DNA of 64,000 nt from Sphingobacteriales bacterium 46-32 (GTDB taxonomy: Bacteria > Bacteroidota > Bacteroidia > Chitinophagales > Chitinophagaceae), in contig MKTY01000020.1 in assembly GCA_001898485.1 (NCBI GenBank), positions 434,001-498,000 on the forward strand, read 5' to 3'. This document shows positions 52,748 to 61,049 of the stretch, piece by piece. The position numbers and the translations under genes were made by a program. Numbering within the stretch: the stretch's first letter is position 1; each line of letters opens with the position of its first letter. The notes below the pieces were generated by a model. That model searched no databases. It was given only the letters and a program-made list of their open reading frames with translations, and was not told the DNA's origin.

Positions 52748-55684
52748 TTACCGCACTAATAGCTTTTCCTGTTTCCTGCAGCACCGGATAATGACAAGCA
52801 GGATCAACAACAGCAGCAACAGCATGGCATAGTATAGCCAGCAGGGGAAGCAGTTCTTTCCGTCTCCCTTAATCGGATCAGTTGCTTCAAAGAGTGATAC
52901 ATAACGAGTAGCCTGGCGGGGCACCAGCTCTCCCCGTTCATTTATACCTTTTCCATTGAAGAAAAACCGGTAGCTGCCTTTCAAAGCTGTTTGATTATAA
53001 GTACTCGAATAGGTACCGTCACTGGCTTCCATATCGCCATGTGTACCATCATCGTAGAGTTTGAATGTACTGCCGGTACCATCGGGACGGGTAGCGGTAA
53101 TTTCTATTTGCCCGCCTGTACTTGGCCATCCCCTGTCAGATAACTGCGCCGTAAGCAGCACAAGTGCACCTGGTTTATAATGATCGGCACTGACCTGAAC
53201 CGTCATCTTGTAATCACTTTTCACCGCTGCACCAAAACCAATGGGCACAATACCGCGGTAGGGATTTATCCATTCGCCCGCCACCTGGTAAGGTTTAAAT
53301 TCCTTGCGTGTGCTATCGGCTCTCCACTTACCAGTAGGTGATAAACGCAATACCCAGTCGCCTACATAGCTGCTGGCCTGACTTATATCCGGAAATATGA
53401 TTTTATACACCGTATGGCCTGCTCTCTTCAGCATCTGTATAGGGATGCCAGCCACGCTGCTTGCAGGATCAATGATGGTACCGTGCGGATCAATAAACTC
53501 CAGTTTATAGTAGCCCGCCAGTGCCGGATCATCGAGCACCATAAACACTGCATAACGGTCAGACGATACGATCCTGGCCCGGTTTACTTCTACGGGGTTG
53601 CCACTTGCCAGATTCACGCCCGATGTAGGATCCACAATAAGATCTGCACCCGAAGCATTGGAGTAAATCTTAAAATAAAATTCCTCCAACGCAAAGTGAT
53701 TATTACCCAGCAAATCTTCAGACACATGATGATAGCCGCCATTACCTGCATTGGTAATACGCTGCAGCAGGCCTTCATTAATATCATTGCCCAGGCCAAG
53801 GCTATAGATCATCAGATCCGGGTTGGCCGTTCCGAGATCGTTCAGAAATGTATTGGTAACTCGTGGGCCAGCAGTTTCATGGCCATCTGTCATGACCACC
53901 ATTACCTGTTTACGACTATCAGGTGAAGACAGCAGCTGATCGGCTCCCTGTGTCATACCACAGCTGATACAGGTGCCTCCCGAAGGCTTAAGCCTGGAGG
54001 AGTTTGTAATAGATGCCTCAGACAACAGATCGAGTACACCTGGCTCGTTGGCCGAATTTTTTAGTTGCAGTGGCGTTAGATAAGAGCTGGCAGAGCTATT
54101 GTATTTGATCAATGCTATCTGATCGCCTGAGCCATCGCCCGGATCGGATCGTAGCAGGTCGTAATAAAGCCGGGCTGCTTTTTGCAGGGCATCTATTTTA
54201 GTACGTGCGCCGGCAGACTCATCCATACTTCCACTCCGATCCAGTACCAGCACATTGTCCATCGGTACGGGAGTTATGCCATTCCCTATTAATGTAATAT
54301 TGACCGTTTCATTATACGTGCCTGCTCCACCTGTACCCAATGCCTGCATTTCAAAACCATAGGCTCCGATGGCCTGTGGCTTAAACCGCTGCAAAAAGGA
54401 TTGCTCAGCACCTGCCGCTATCGTTACATTATTGGGCTCATTGATCTCTGACCACTGTGACAGATCCGGATCAAGCGGGTCAATCAGGTTGAGAGTAAGT
54501 GTCAGCGGGGCATCGCCGGAATTTCGCACCCTGATTGCTTTCGTATAAGTAAATCCAATTTCCACATCCCGATAGTTGATCACATTCGAGCCTGGCGGAT
54601 CAAAATAAAATTCCATTTTGGGCTCAGGATGATGAGCCTTTGCTATAAAGCTGCAGGTCTTTGACTCTTCGCCCGGTGAATTACTGATGATCACGATAGT
54701 GCCGGTATAGGTTTGTTCAAATGCCGGCGGTACAAACCGGATAGATACCGGTATACTTGCCCCCGGTGCCAGGGTAACCGGTGCCGGGTTCGACACCAAT
54801 GAAAAAACACCACCCGGATTGGCATTCAGCGAAATACTGCTTACCTGCAGTGGCGCATTCCCCTCATTTTTGAATGACTTGCTAAACGTGCCGGTAGTAC
54901 TTACAACATAGTCGAGCGAATAAACGGCAGAAGACACACATTCTATATCCGGCACTAACGGTTTGGTCGTGCCGGTAACAGTAATTGTCTTATCGGGCAC
55001 TTCAAGACCCGAAGCGTTGCTGGTAACAATAGTAATGGTAGATGAAAATGTACCCGCAGTAGTACCCGGTTCAAAACGTACAGTAAAGTTGACAGAAGCC
55101 GGTCCTCCCATCCGCAGCGTAGTGCCTGTACCACCAGAAATTACAAAGTGCGTATTGTCTGTGCCACTGATGGCGCCAATAGTCACATCGAGGTTGTCGC
55201 CAGCGAGCGCTATTGTAAACGTATGATTAACGCCACTACTACCCGCATCGCGACTGCCAAAATTGAAAGTGGGCGGTGTAACCACACAGTCGGGCTCCAG
55301 GTTATACTCAATGGTATATGAACCCGGGCCCATAAGAGCTGTGTTTATGGAAATAAAATAACTGCCTGTAGCCGGCAGCAAAAATGTTCCGGAATTAAGC
55401 CCGGGTACCAGGGAAGTACTAATGGCAATATCCGCCATATTGGATGCTCCTGACGAAAGGTAAAAATCATTACCCTGCCCGCCCGAACCATTATAGGTAG
55501 CGCGCCACCTGACCAGGCGCGAAGTAGCCGCAAAACTCCCTGTGCCCGTAACAGTACAGGGTGTACTCAGGCAATTCTTGGTGGCTGTATAACTGATGGA
55601 TGCCGATAGTGTTTGAGGCGAAACAAAAAGCAGTATAGTAGAAAACAGGCCAACATTGAGCAGCTTCAGTAGATAATTTTTCAT
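52748..55684 (-). CDS. Large VWA-domain surface protein with ASH-type repeats and C-terminal anchor
   Basis: 978 aa. Signal peptide (1-28), a beta domain that looks like a pre-peptidase C-terminal fold (about 30-130), three tandem ASH/choice-of-anchor-D-like Ig domains (about 135-470; TFNFGSRDAGSSGVNHTFTI, FSKSFKNEGNAPLQVSSISL, TKAIRVRNSGDAPLTLTL), then a von Willebrand A domain from about 474 with an intact MIDAS DRSGSMD and VMVVMTDGHETAG. After further beta domains a single helix (about 947-968, YYAMLLLLLLILLVIIRCC) and a basic tail KQEKLLVR end the chain, so it is held in a membrane rather than by T9SS. Likely binds a partner protein by metal-dependent contact. Confidence 0.9.
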   Translation of the reverse strand: MKNYLLKLLNVGLFSTILLFVSPQTLSASISYTATKNCLSTPCTVTGTGSFAATSRLVRWRATYNGSGGQGNDFYLSSGASNMADIAISTSLVPGLNSGTFLLPATGSYFISINTALMGPGSYTIEYNLEPDCVVTPPTFNFGSRDAGSSGVNHTFTIALAGDNLDVTIGAISGTDNTHFVISGGTGTTLRMGGPASVNFTVRFEPGTTAGTFSSTITIVTSNASGLEVPDKTITVTGTTKPLVPDIECVSSAVYSLDYVVSTTGTFSKSFKNEGNAPLQVSSISLNANPGGVFSLVSNPAPVTLAPGASIPVSIRFVPPAFEQTYTGTIVIISNSPGEESKTCSFIAKAHHPEPKMEFYFDPPGSNVINYRDVEIGFTYTKAIRVRNSGDAPLTLTLNLIDPLDPDLSQWSEINEPNNVTIAAGAEQSFLQRFKPQAIGAYGFEMQALGTGGAGTYNETVNITLIGNGITPVPMDNVLVLDRSGSMDESAGARTKIDALQKAARLYYDLLRSDPGDGSGDQIALIKYNSSASSYLTPLQLKNSANEPGVLDLLSEASITNSSRLKPSGGTCISCGMTQGADQLLSSPDSRKQVMVVMTDGHETAGPRVTNTFLNDLGTANPDLMIYSLGLGNDINEGLLQRITNAGNGGYHHVSEDLLGNNHFALEEFYFKIYSNASGADLIVDPTSGVNLASGNPVEVNRARIVSSDRYAVFMVLDDPALAGYYKLEFIDPHGTIIDPASSVAGIPIQMLKRAGHTVYKIIFPDISQASSYVGDWVLRLSPTGKWRADSTRKEFKPYQVAGEWINPYRGIVPIGFGAAVKSDYKMTVQVSADHYKPGALVLLTAQLSDRGWPSTGGQIEITATRPDGTGSTFKLYDDGTHGDMEASDGTYSSTYNQTALKGSYRFFFNGKGINERGELVPRQATRYVSLFEATDPIKGDGKNCFPCWLYYAMLLLLLLILLVIIRCCRKQEKLLVR

Positions 55685-56128
55685 GATGATAAGGTTTGGT
55701 AAATAAGAAAAGGAATCCGGAGGTTTGGGTATACTTCAATTGCCAGGGCGGAGAATGCCCATACCAGTAACAGGCTGATATATAACAGCACACATCTTTC
55801 TTGAGAGAAGGTGCTGGCATTTTCGGACAAACAAATAGATTATTGCGCATCCATTCAGCCATAACAGTAAGATTTATGGCTTTCACAAGGCGTTATCCTT
55901 TTTCTTTCACAGAGCTGGGCAGGATAGTAAATTAGTAAGTTGCTGCACTACCCACAACTATAAAAACCCCTTTTTTTTAGGGTGTTTTCACCTTTTATTA
56001 CCATTCTATAAACCCATGTAATCCCTTTCACCCGATCGGAGGTTTATTTGCTACAAAAATGTGCAGTTATATTATTCGTCATATAATGGCCTGCCAGCAG
56101 TAATACAGGCTGCCGTTTTTATTAGCAA
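55685..56128. other. Gene-free stretch of 444 bp
   Basis: It separates the VWA gene from the GNAT locus. A frame at 55491-55886 on the minus strand overlaps the VWA gene and has no coding character. Homopolymer runs (eight T near 55970) are present. I see no consensus promoter, RNA or repeat. Confidence 0.5.
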
Positions 56129-56347
56129 TTAGTCAGCCTGATTATCATTTAACGATGCTTGTGCGCAAATTGCCAGACAGGTAGTAAATAACCAGTCCGT
56201 ATAAATAATACTGTTGCTTTCTACAGCATTAATATCAGTTAGAAAATGATGCCGGGGGTCTGATTCAGTATTTGTATTATTAAATACGGCTGTCTCTCTA
56301 GCAGTGCCAGCAGACGAGCTCAGCATGGATGCAATAAGTGAAAACAT
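56129..56347 (-). CDS. Possible 72-aa protein downstream of the GNAT gene
   Basis: Start chosen at the ATG at 56347 because the longer frame overlaps the GNAT gene. The N-terminus (MFSLIASMLSSSAG) could be a weak signal; the rest is polar with two cysteines near the end (TTCLAICAQ). Weakly supported; it may be noncoding. Confidence 0.3.
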   Translation of the reverse strand: MFSLIASMLSSSAGTARETAVFNNTNTESDPRHHFLTDINAVESNSIIYTDWLFTTCLAICAQASLNDNQAD

Positions 56348-56366
56348 AAAGAATGTTTTTTGATTA

Positions 56367-57014
56367 TTAAACGACCTGGCAGACCTCACCCCGATCGCTG
56401 CAGCAGCAGGAGGAATTTTTCTTATTTAAGTAAGGACTGCTGCAATTCCAGCAACTGGCGGTAGGCTGAGTAGTGGCGGTAAAACCCATGGCCCCGGTAG
56501 CTTCGCTGATATCTGCCGGCAGCATGTCTGCCTCAAAACCCAGCGCACCAGATTGTGTCGAATACAATTTGCCTACATACTGAAAGCCTGCTTTACGAAT
56601 ACCGTTAAGTGATGACCGGTTTTCTGGTGCATGAATGATCCAGAAGCGCTCCGCTTTATCCCATTCCGCATTTATCATAAACTGTAATAATGCGGGGTAA
56701 ATACCCTGACCCCGGAATGGCAGCATTGTACGGAAATTCCAGAGGTACCGGTTGTACAGCGGTAAAATGAATTCATGATTGAGTTCACCCAGCCGCGCCC
56801 GGCCTCTTGCCATCCAGCCAAAAGCAGCAGGCGCGCCATGTATAAAAGCTACATAAGCCAGGTTATCGTTGGCCAGCCGTCGCAACACTTCAGATTCGGG
56901 TACCTCACCCACCCTTGCAAGCAGGGTGATATCGGTACACTCTTCAATATGCAGTCCGGCAATGGGTTTTAAAAAAGGGAGTTCATCTTTTGTTGCAAAT
57001 GTATAAAGCGACAT
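56367..57014 (-). CDS. GNAT-like acyltransferase with cysteine-rich tail
   Basis: 215 aa. Residues 1-165 look like a GNAT fold: AYVAFIHGAPAAFGWMARG, then PFRGQGIYPALLQFMI (99-114), which fits the acetyl-CoA-binding R/Q-x-x-G-x-G/A turn, and IIHAPENRSSLNGIRKAGFQYVG. An unusual 35-residue tail carries six cysteines: Cys188, Cys191, three in a row at 203-205, and Cys212. The tail looks like a metal or thiol site fused to the enzyme. It lies 57 bp downstream of the 37-aa Cys-rich peptide gene, beyond a terminator. Confidence 0.8.
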   Translation of the reverse strand: MSLYTFATKDELPFLKPIAGLHIEECTDITLLARVGEVPESEVLRRLANDNLAYVAFIHGAPAAFGWMARGRARLGELNHEFILPLYNRYLWNFRTMLPFRGQGIYPALLQFMINAEWDKAERFWIIHAPENRSSLNGIRKAGFQYVGKLYSTQSGALGFEADMLPADISEATGAMGFTATTQPTASCWNCSSPYLNKKNSSCCCSDRGEVCQVV

Positions 57015-57034
57015 AACAAGTTGTTTAGGAGATT

Positions 57035-57063
57035 AAAAAAGGGGCACAGTTACTGTGTGCCCC
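57035..57063 (-). terminator. Terminator between the Cys-rich peptide and GNAT genes
   Basis: On the minus strand GGGGCACA - 7 nt - TGTGCCCC (perfect 8-bp stem) followed by six T. It begins 8 bp after the peptide stop, so most transcripts should end after the peptide and only read-through would reach the GNAT gene. Confidence 0.88.
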
Positions 57064-57070
57064 GATTGAC

Positions 57071-57184
57071 TCAGGCAGCACAGGCGCAACCACAGGTGCA
57101 GGTACTACCGGGACAGTTGTCGCCGCAGTTGCAGATGTTATTGTTTTGAGCGGTTGTGCCACAGGCGCATTGTTTAGTTTCCAT
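57071..57184 (-). CDS. 37-aa cysteine-rich peptide (metallothionein-like)
   Basis: ATG at 57184, TGA at 57071-57073. Nine of 37 residues are Cys, at 6, 8, 18, 20, 24, 29, 31, 33 and 35, arranged C-x-C, C-x-C-x3-C and C-x-C-x-C-x-C, with Asn, Gly and Thr between. That pattern fits metal-thiolate binding (metallothionein-like); a modified peptide precursor is an alternative. A TAGCTTTG -7 box lies at 57222-57229 and a strong terminator follows at once, so it is transcribed on its own at potentially high level. It is too short for ordinary gene calling. Confidence 0.75.
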   Translation of the reverse strand: METKQCACGTTAQNNNICNCGDNCPGSTCTCGCACAA

Positions 57185-57218
57185 TGTTTGTTTTTTTAAA
57201 TTGTTGAATAATTTGATA

Positions 57219-57264
57219 CTGCAAAGCTAGCCCGCACTGGCAGCGGGTCCGGTACACTTTGCAG
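57219..57264. promoter_or_regulatory. Palindromic divergent control region of the Cys-rich locus
   Basis: Perfect 8-bp arms CTGCAAAG (57219-57226) and CTTTGCAG (57257-57264), with inner arms CCCGC / GCGGG. The left arm contains, on the minus strand, the TTTG of the TAGCTTTG box of the peptide gene; the right arm contains TTTG of a TA-N3-TTTG box facing the AraC gene. No -33 TTG is seen on either side, so both promoters probably need an activator. Confidence 0.55.
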
Positions 57265-57338
57265 GGTTTGATGTATACAATTCCCTGCTTGTTTTGCACT
57301 GCTAATAACAATACATTTACAGCATAACAGGCAAATGA

Positions 57339-58130
57339 ATGCATCCCGCCAAAGCATCTATGTATTTCAGTTCCGGCCGCATGATGGTCATTTCTCCATT
57401 TCTGGTGGCCGATGTACATCAGCATGCCGTGATGCAGTTTACCTGCTCACTCGATGGGTCTCCTTTTTCAGTCTGGACAGAGCGTGATGGCTGGCAGAAA
57501 ACAGCAGCTGTTCTTATTAATTCAGGAGAGCCGCATGGAGTAAAAGATTTTGCAGGCTGGCAACTTACTGCCTGCCTCCTGCCCGATGCCAGTACGGGAA
57601 AACTATTGCAGCAGAAAATACTGAACCATGAACCGGTAAGGTATTATAAGCCTACCGAGGTGGCCCCCATCCTGGAGTCGCTGCAACAGATCAATAACGA
57701 GTTTCTGAACCGCGACAGTTTTTTTAGCCTCAGCAATGCCATCTTCCATCACCTGCTGGGAGAAACTCCTTTTACACCTCCGCTCGACAGCCGTATCGGA
57801 AAGGCGCTTTATTTTATTGAACAAAATATTCATCAGCCAATCCAGGCCAGTGTACTGGCTGCGGAAGTGCATCTTTCCGAAGACCGCTTTCTGCACCTGT
57901 TTCGCGAGCAAACCGGCACTCCACTCCGTCAGTATGTATTATGGCAACGGCTGATGGCCGCCACCCAGGCTTTTGTAGAAGGCCGGTCGGCCAAAGAAGC
58001 TGCCTATGAAGCAGGTTTTTCTGATCCCGCCCACTTCTCCCGCACTTTTTTACAAATGCTGGGAGGCCTGCCTTCTGCCTATGCCAGCCAGAAATCGCTT
58101 TTCCACTTCGCCTTTTTCAATGAGAAATAG
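57339..58130 (+). CDS. AraC-family regulator, divergent from the Cys-rich peptide
   Basis: 263 aa. N-terminal cupin-like sensor (MMVISPFLVADVHQHAVMQFTCSLDGSPF, HGVKDFAGWQLTACLLPDA), linker, and C-terminal AraC domain (LAAEVHLSEDRFLHLFREQTG, AAYEAGFSDPAHFSRTFLQMLGG). Its promoter faces that of the peptide across the palindrome, so it is the first candidate regulator. It is followed on the same strand by the 55-aa and HMA-AraC genes. Confidence 0.93.
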   Translation: MHPAKASMYFSSGRMMVISPFLVADVHQHAVMQFTCSLDGSPFSVWTERDGWQKTAAVLINSGEPHGVKDFAGWQLTACLLPDASTGKLLQQKILNHEPVRYYKPTEVAPILESLQQINNEFLNRDSFFSLSNAIFHHLLGETPFTPPLDSRIGKALYFIEQNIHQPIQASVLAAEVHLSEDRFLHLFREQTGTPLRQYVLWQRLMAATQAFVEGRSAKEAAYEAGFSDPAHFSRTFLQMLGGLPSAYASQKSLFHFAFFNEK

Positions 58131-58239
58131 CCGGGAGTATTGTAAAAAATAGCCAGTTTATTCAAGCCGGTAGCTGTTTTGTTCAAGCCTTCGGCATCGG
58201 CGCGCCGTTATTTTGTGCTCCTAAATAAGGAGGAGAAAC

Positions 58240-58407
58240 ATGAAACCAACGATGTCTTTTTTAAAAAATGGCTTTTCAACCGGCAGCAGCTCTCATCGTG
58301 CCGCCGGGAAAGAACTTTCCATAGACTGGAAACTGATACTGGCTGTAGCCCTCATCATGGGCCTGAAACTCGCCGCTGTCATTGCGTGGATTATCCGCAT
58401 CTGCTAA
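58240..58407 (+). CDS. 55-aa single-helix membrane protein
   Basis: ATG at 58240 with an unusually strong ribosome site AAGGAGGAGAAAC just ahead. A polar Ser/His/Arg-rich N-terminus (about 30 residues) is followed by one membrane helix (about 31-52, LILAVALIMGLKLAAVIAWII) ending in RIC. Between two AraC genes on the same strand. Function unknown; possibly a sensor or transporter helper. Confidence 0.65.
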   Translation: MKPTMSFLKNGFSTGSSSHRAAGKELSIDWKLILAVALIMGLKLAAVIAWIIRIC

Positions 58408-58434
58408 TCCATCATTACACTCAAAAAAGTACCG

Positions 58435-59013
58435 ATGACCACCACATATAGTCTGCATGTAAAAAATATGGTTTGCCAGCGATGTATTCTGATGGTTGAG
58501 CATTTGCTGAGCAGCCTGCAAATAGCCCATGCCAGAGTAAGTATGGGTAGGATCACGCTTGTACAGGAACCTGGTAGCGAACAACAACAAAAACTGAAAA
58601 GCAGCCTGCAGCAGGTAGGGCTTGAGATCATCGAAAACCGTATGAGTCAGCTTATTGAAGGAATAAAACTGGCTGTGAGCGATTACCTGGCCCTGGGCGA
58701 TGATGCACAATCGTATAAACTTTCGGGTTTTATTGCAGCACGTCTCAACTACGACTTTGGCTACCTCAGCGACCTGTTTTCGCGCACAGAGGGTATCACC
58801 GTGGAGAGCTATTTTATTCAGCTGCGGCTCAGCAAGGTAAAGGAGCTACTGGCCTATGATCAGCTATCGCTCAGCGAAATCGCCTTTGAAACCGGTTTCA
58901 GCAGTGTACATCACCTGTCGGCCCAGTTTAAAAAACTCACCGGCATTACTCCCTCAGAATACAAACAAAAAATGGCTAAAACACATGGAGTGTCAGAGAT
59001 ACTCAATAGTTAA
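58435..59013 (+). CDS. AraC-type regulator with N-terminal HMA-like domain
   Basis: 192 aa. Residues 1-65 resemble a heavy-metal-associated domain: strand YSLHVKN, MVCQRC with Cys14 and Cys17, a helix, and GRITLVQEP, GLEII as further strands. A linker helix leads to a C-terminal AraC domain (LSDLFSRTEGITVESYFIQL, IAFETGFSSVHHLSAQFKKLTGITPSEYKQ). This fusion suggests direct metal sensing. 27 bp after the 55-aa gene; convergent with the next gene. Confidence 0.9.
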   Translation: MTTTYSLHVKNMVCQRCILMVEHLLSSLQIAHARVSMGRITLVQEPGSEQQQKLKSSLQQVGLEIIENRMSQLIEGIKLAVSDYLALGDDAQSYKLSGFIAARLNYDFGYLSDLFSRTEGITVESYFIQLRLSKVKELLAYDQLSLSEIAFETGFSSVHHLSAQFKKLTGITPSEYKQKMAKTHGVSEILNS

Positions 59014-59015
59014 GT

Positions 59016-59408
59016 TCAGCCTCCCGTAGCGGTAATGAATACAATCAGGATCAGGTAAAGTCCCAGCCCAATAAATGTCCATTTTGATAACTGCCGGGCC
59101 TGCCTATCAAATCCATCGCCTTTAAGCAAACCTGATACCATTAACTGGAATATGCCGGGGAAAATTATAGCCAGAATTTTCCAGTGAAGATCAAGGGCCG
59201 CATTGGCTTTTTCTGCTTTTATCCCCTGTTGGGTCGCAATATCGTTTTTGGCCTTTTCGACCACCCCTGCCGAAAGATTTCTCCGTGCAAATTCTTTTTC
59301 GGCTTCGACGATAGCCCCTTCCTGATAATCATTCCGGTCTGTAGTTATTACTTTTATCAATTCTACATCGGATAGCGCCTGCATAGATGATTCAAAATCG
59401 AAACCCAT
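59016..59408 (-). CDS. Hypothetical protein with two C-terminal membrane helices
   Basis: 130 aa. A soluble helical N-terminal part (LSDVELIKVITTDRNDYQEG, VEAEKEFARRNLSAGVVEKA), then two hydrophobic segments at about 75-95 and 108-127. Similar short proteins in Bacteroidota start with a motif on Glu/Ala-rich helices; no function is known to me. Ends 2 bp from the convergent HMA-AraC gene. Confidence 0.7.
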   Translation of the reverse strand: MGFDFESSMQALSDVELIKVITTDRNDYQEGAIVEAEKEFARRNLSAGVVEKAKNDIATQQGIKAEKANAALDLHWKILAIIFPGIFQLMVSGLLKGDGFDRQARQLSKWTFIGLGLYLILIVFITATGG

Positions 59409-59479
59409 ATTAATATTAGATTATGCTGTCTTGTTACCTGCTGGCTCTCCCGAAACGTTGGATTGTTCTAAAACTAAAA

Positions 59480-60178
59480 TTAATATTTACTTTCATTTTT
59501 TGCATACTCATTCAAAAGCCGGATTTTTCTTCTTTGAAAAAAACGGCCGGAGCAGGTTTTATAAATGATCCAGGTCCCTTCGATCCCTTCTGACTGATAA
59601 ATAAAAATATCTCCTGGTTGGTTTGAGTGGAGCAAATTCCGCAAAGGATTCGCAATCTCGGATACCTGTACCCAGCCTATATCCCCTTTCAGCTGGTTAT
59701 CAGATTCTGGCAAGTCATCAACCAGGTGATAATCAAGCCTGTTCCACGCTATACCCCTCTTAAGTTGATTTTTAATATCCGTATAGAAAGAGTCAACCGC
59801 TGAAAGAAGACTGCCCGAAAAAAAAATGACGGCAAATCGCTCGCACAATACCGAGTCAATTTGCAGTACTTTAGAATACTCAATAGCAGAATCCATTCGA
59901 ATACTCGATATACCATTTGCCGGTAGGGACATCAACCGGTTTATCACTATCCTAGTGGCCTCACTACTATCGGCCGGATACCGGAAAACTGTTGTTCCAT
60001 CTACAACCAGGGAATAAGCCGTTACCTCAATCTCATGAAAGCTGAACCGGTGTTTTAAAGAATCACTGAGTAATAAACTTGAATCGCCATTTAATAGCCA
60101 GGCTTCCAGAATGGAGTTCTGACTTCTGGAAGATATTGAAACAATACTGGCCAATAACACTAACGCGATATAGCGCAT
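59480..60178 (-). CDS. Secreted parvulin-like (PpiC-type) protein
   Basis: 232 aa from the ATG at 60178 (MRYIALVLLASIVSISSRSQ). The C-terminal half resembles a parvulin peptidyl-prolyl isomerase: VDSFYTDIKNQLKRGIAWNRLDYHL, then GDIGWVQVSEIANPLRNLLH and PGDIFIYQSEGIEGTWIIYK, the order of the PpiC core. The similarity is by pattern only and the substrate-binding residues are uncertain. The N-terminal half is unknown. Confidence 0.6.
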   Translation of the reverse strand: MRYIALVLLASIVSISSRSQNSILEAWLLNGDSSLLLSDSLKHRFSFHEIEVTAYSLVVDGTTVFRYPADSSEATRIVINRLMSLPANGISSIRMDSAIEYSKVLQIDSVLCERFAVIFFSGSLLSAVDSFYTDIKNQLKRGIAWNRLDYHLVDDLPESDNQLKGDIGWVQVSEIANPLRNLLHSNQPGDIFIYQSEGIEGTWIIYKTCSGRFFQRRKIRLLNEYAKNESKY

Positions 60179-60311
60179 AACCAAAAAAGGATTTGAAGTG
60201 AACCACATCCCGCATACCCAGCGGAAATAACAATAGCAATTTCTGTTACTTTTTCTGCATGATTTGTTAAAGCCTGTCAATAAAATAGAGAGTATTAATT
60301 GCCAGAAGTCA

Positions 60312-60989
60312 TTACCGCCACAATACTGTAGAGAGATAGTCTGTTTTGTCTATAAAGCCAATATAGCGCGAATCTTCGGAGTAAGACCGGTTGTCGCCCA
60401 GTACAAAATATTTACCCGGCGGTACGATCACCGGGCCAAAATGATCTTTATTCCATGGCCTGGAAAATTTATCGCTGATATATTCGTCTGGCTCACCCGG
60501 CGGTAGAATTTCCCTTCTTGCCTTTATCGCATGTTTCACCACATCTTTATCTGTCAGGTACCAGGTCATAGAATCACCCAATAGTGTCGACACCAGCAAA
60601 TCTTCCGGCGGCTGTACGGCCTTCACTTTTTCCCATTCTGTTGCAGGGAAAATGTAGTTGTGCGTCAACGAAAGCGAGCCATCCGCATACTTTCCGTTTA
60701 TCCATAAATCACCATTGCGTATCTCGAGTGTGTCGCCCTCCAGGCCACAGAGCCGGTGTACACGCAGGTGCCGGCCCATTTGAGGGTTGGTGCCGTAGTA
60801 GCAGATGAAATCAAACAGCTTTGGCTTCACCAGGCTGGATGCAAAGAACCGGTCATTCATCTTTATGCCGGGATGGTTCGATAAGTTTGGAGCAGAAAAT
60901 AACTGAAAGGCATGGGTTACATTGCCCAGCGTCCAGAGGCCGGCCAGTATAGCCACAATGATGATTAAGATTTTTACTTTTTTATTCAT
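60312..60989 (-). CDS. S26-family signal peptidase-like protein with Ser/His in place of Ser/Lys
   Basis: 225 aa, N-terminal membrane helix (residues 5-24). The S26 boxes align: SNHPGIKMNDRF (catalytic Ser37 region, normally S-M-x-P-T), VHRLCGLEGDTLEI (normally K-R-V-x-G-x-P-G-D), and GDNRSYSEDSR at 198-208. At the general-base position the usual Lys is His78, as in the SEC11-type eukaryotic enzymes. About 90 residues are inserted between boxes D and E. Whether it is active cannot be read from sequence. Confidence 0.85.
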   Translation of the reverse strand: MNKKVKILIIIVAILAGLWTLGNVTHAFQLFSAPNLSNHPGIKMNDRFFASSLVKPKLFDFICYYGTNPQMGRHLRVHRLCGLEGDTLEIRNGDLWINGKYADGSLSLTHNYIFPATEWEKVKAVQPPEDLLVSTLLGDSMTWYLTDKDVVKHAIKARREILPPGEPDEYISDKFSRPWNKDHFGPVIVPPGKYFVLGDNRSYSEDSRYIGFIDKTDYLSTVLWR

Positions 60990-61049
60990 CCGCAGAGTTG
61001 TTACGCTGAATGACGAAATACGGCAGATCCATTCCTTATTCGCGATCCC

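Noticed and set aside
55491-55886. 131-aa minus-strand frame over the 5' end of the VWA gene
   Set aside because: Most of it is an out-of-frame reading of the signal-peptide region of the VWA gene and its leader.
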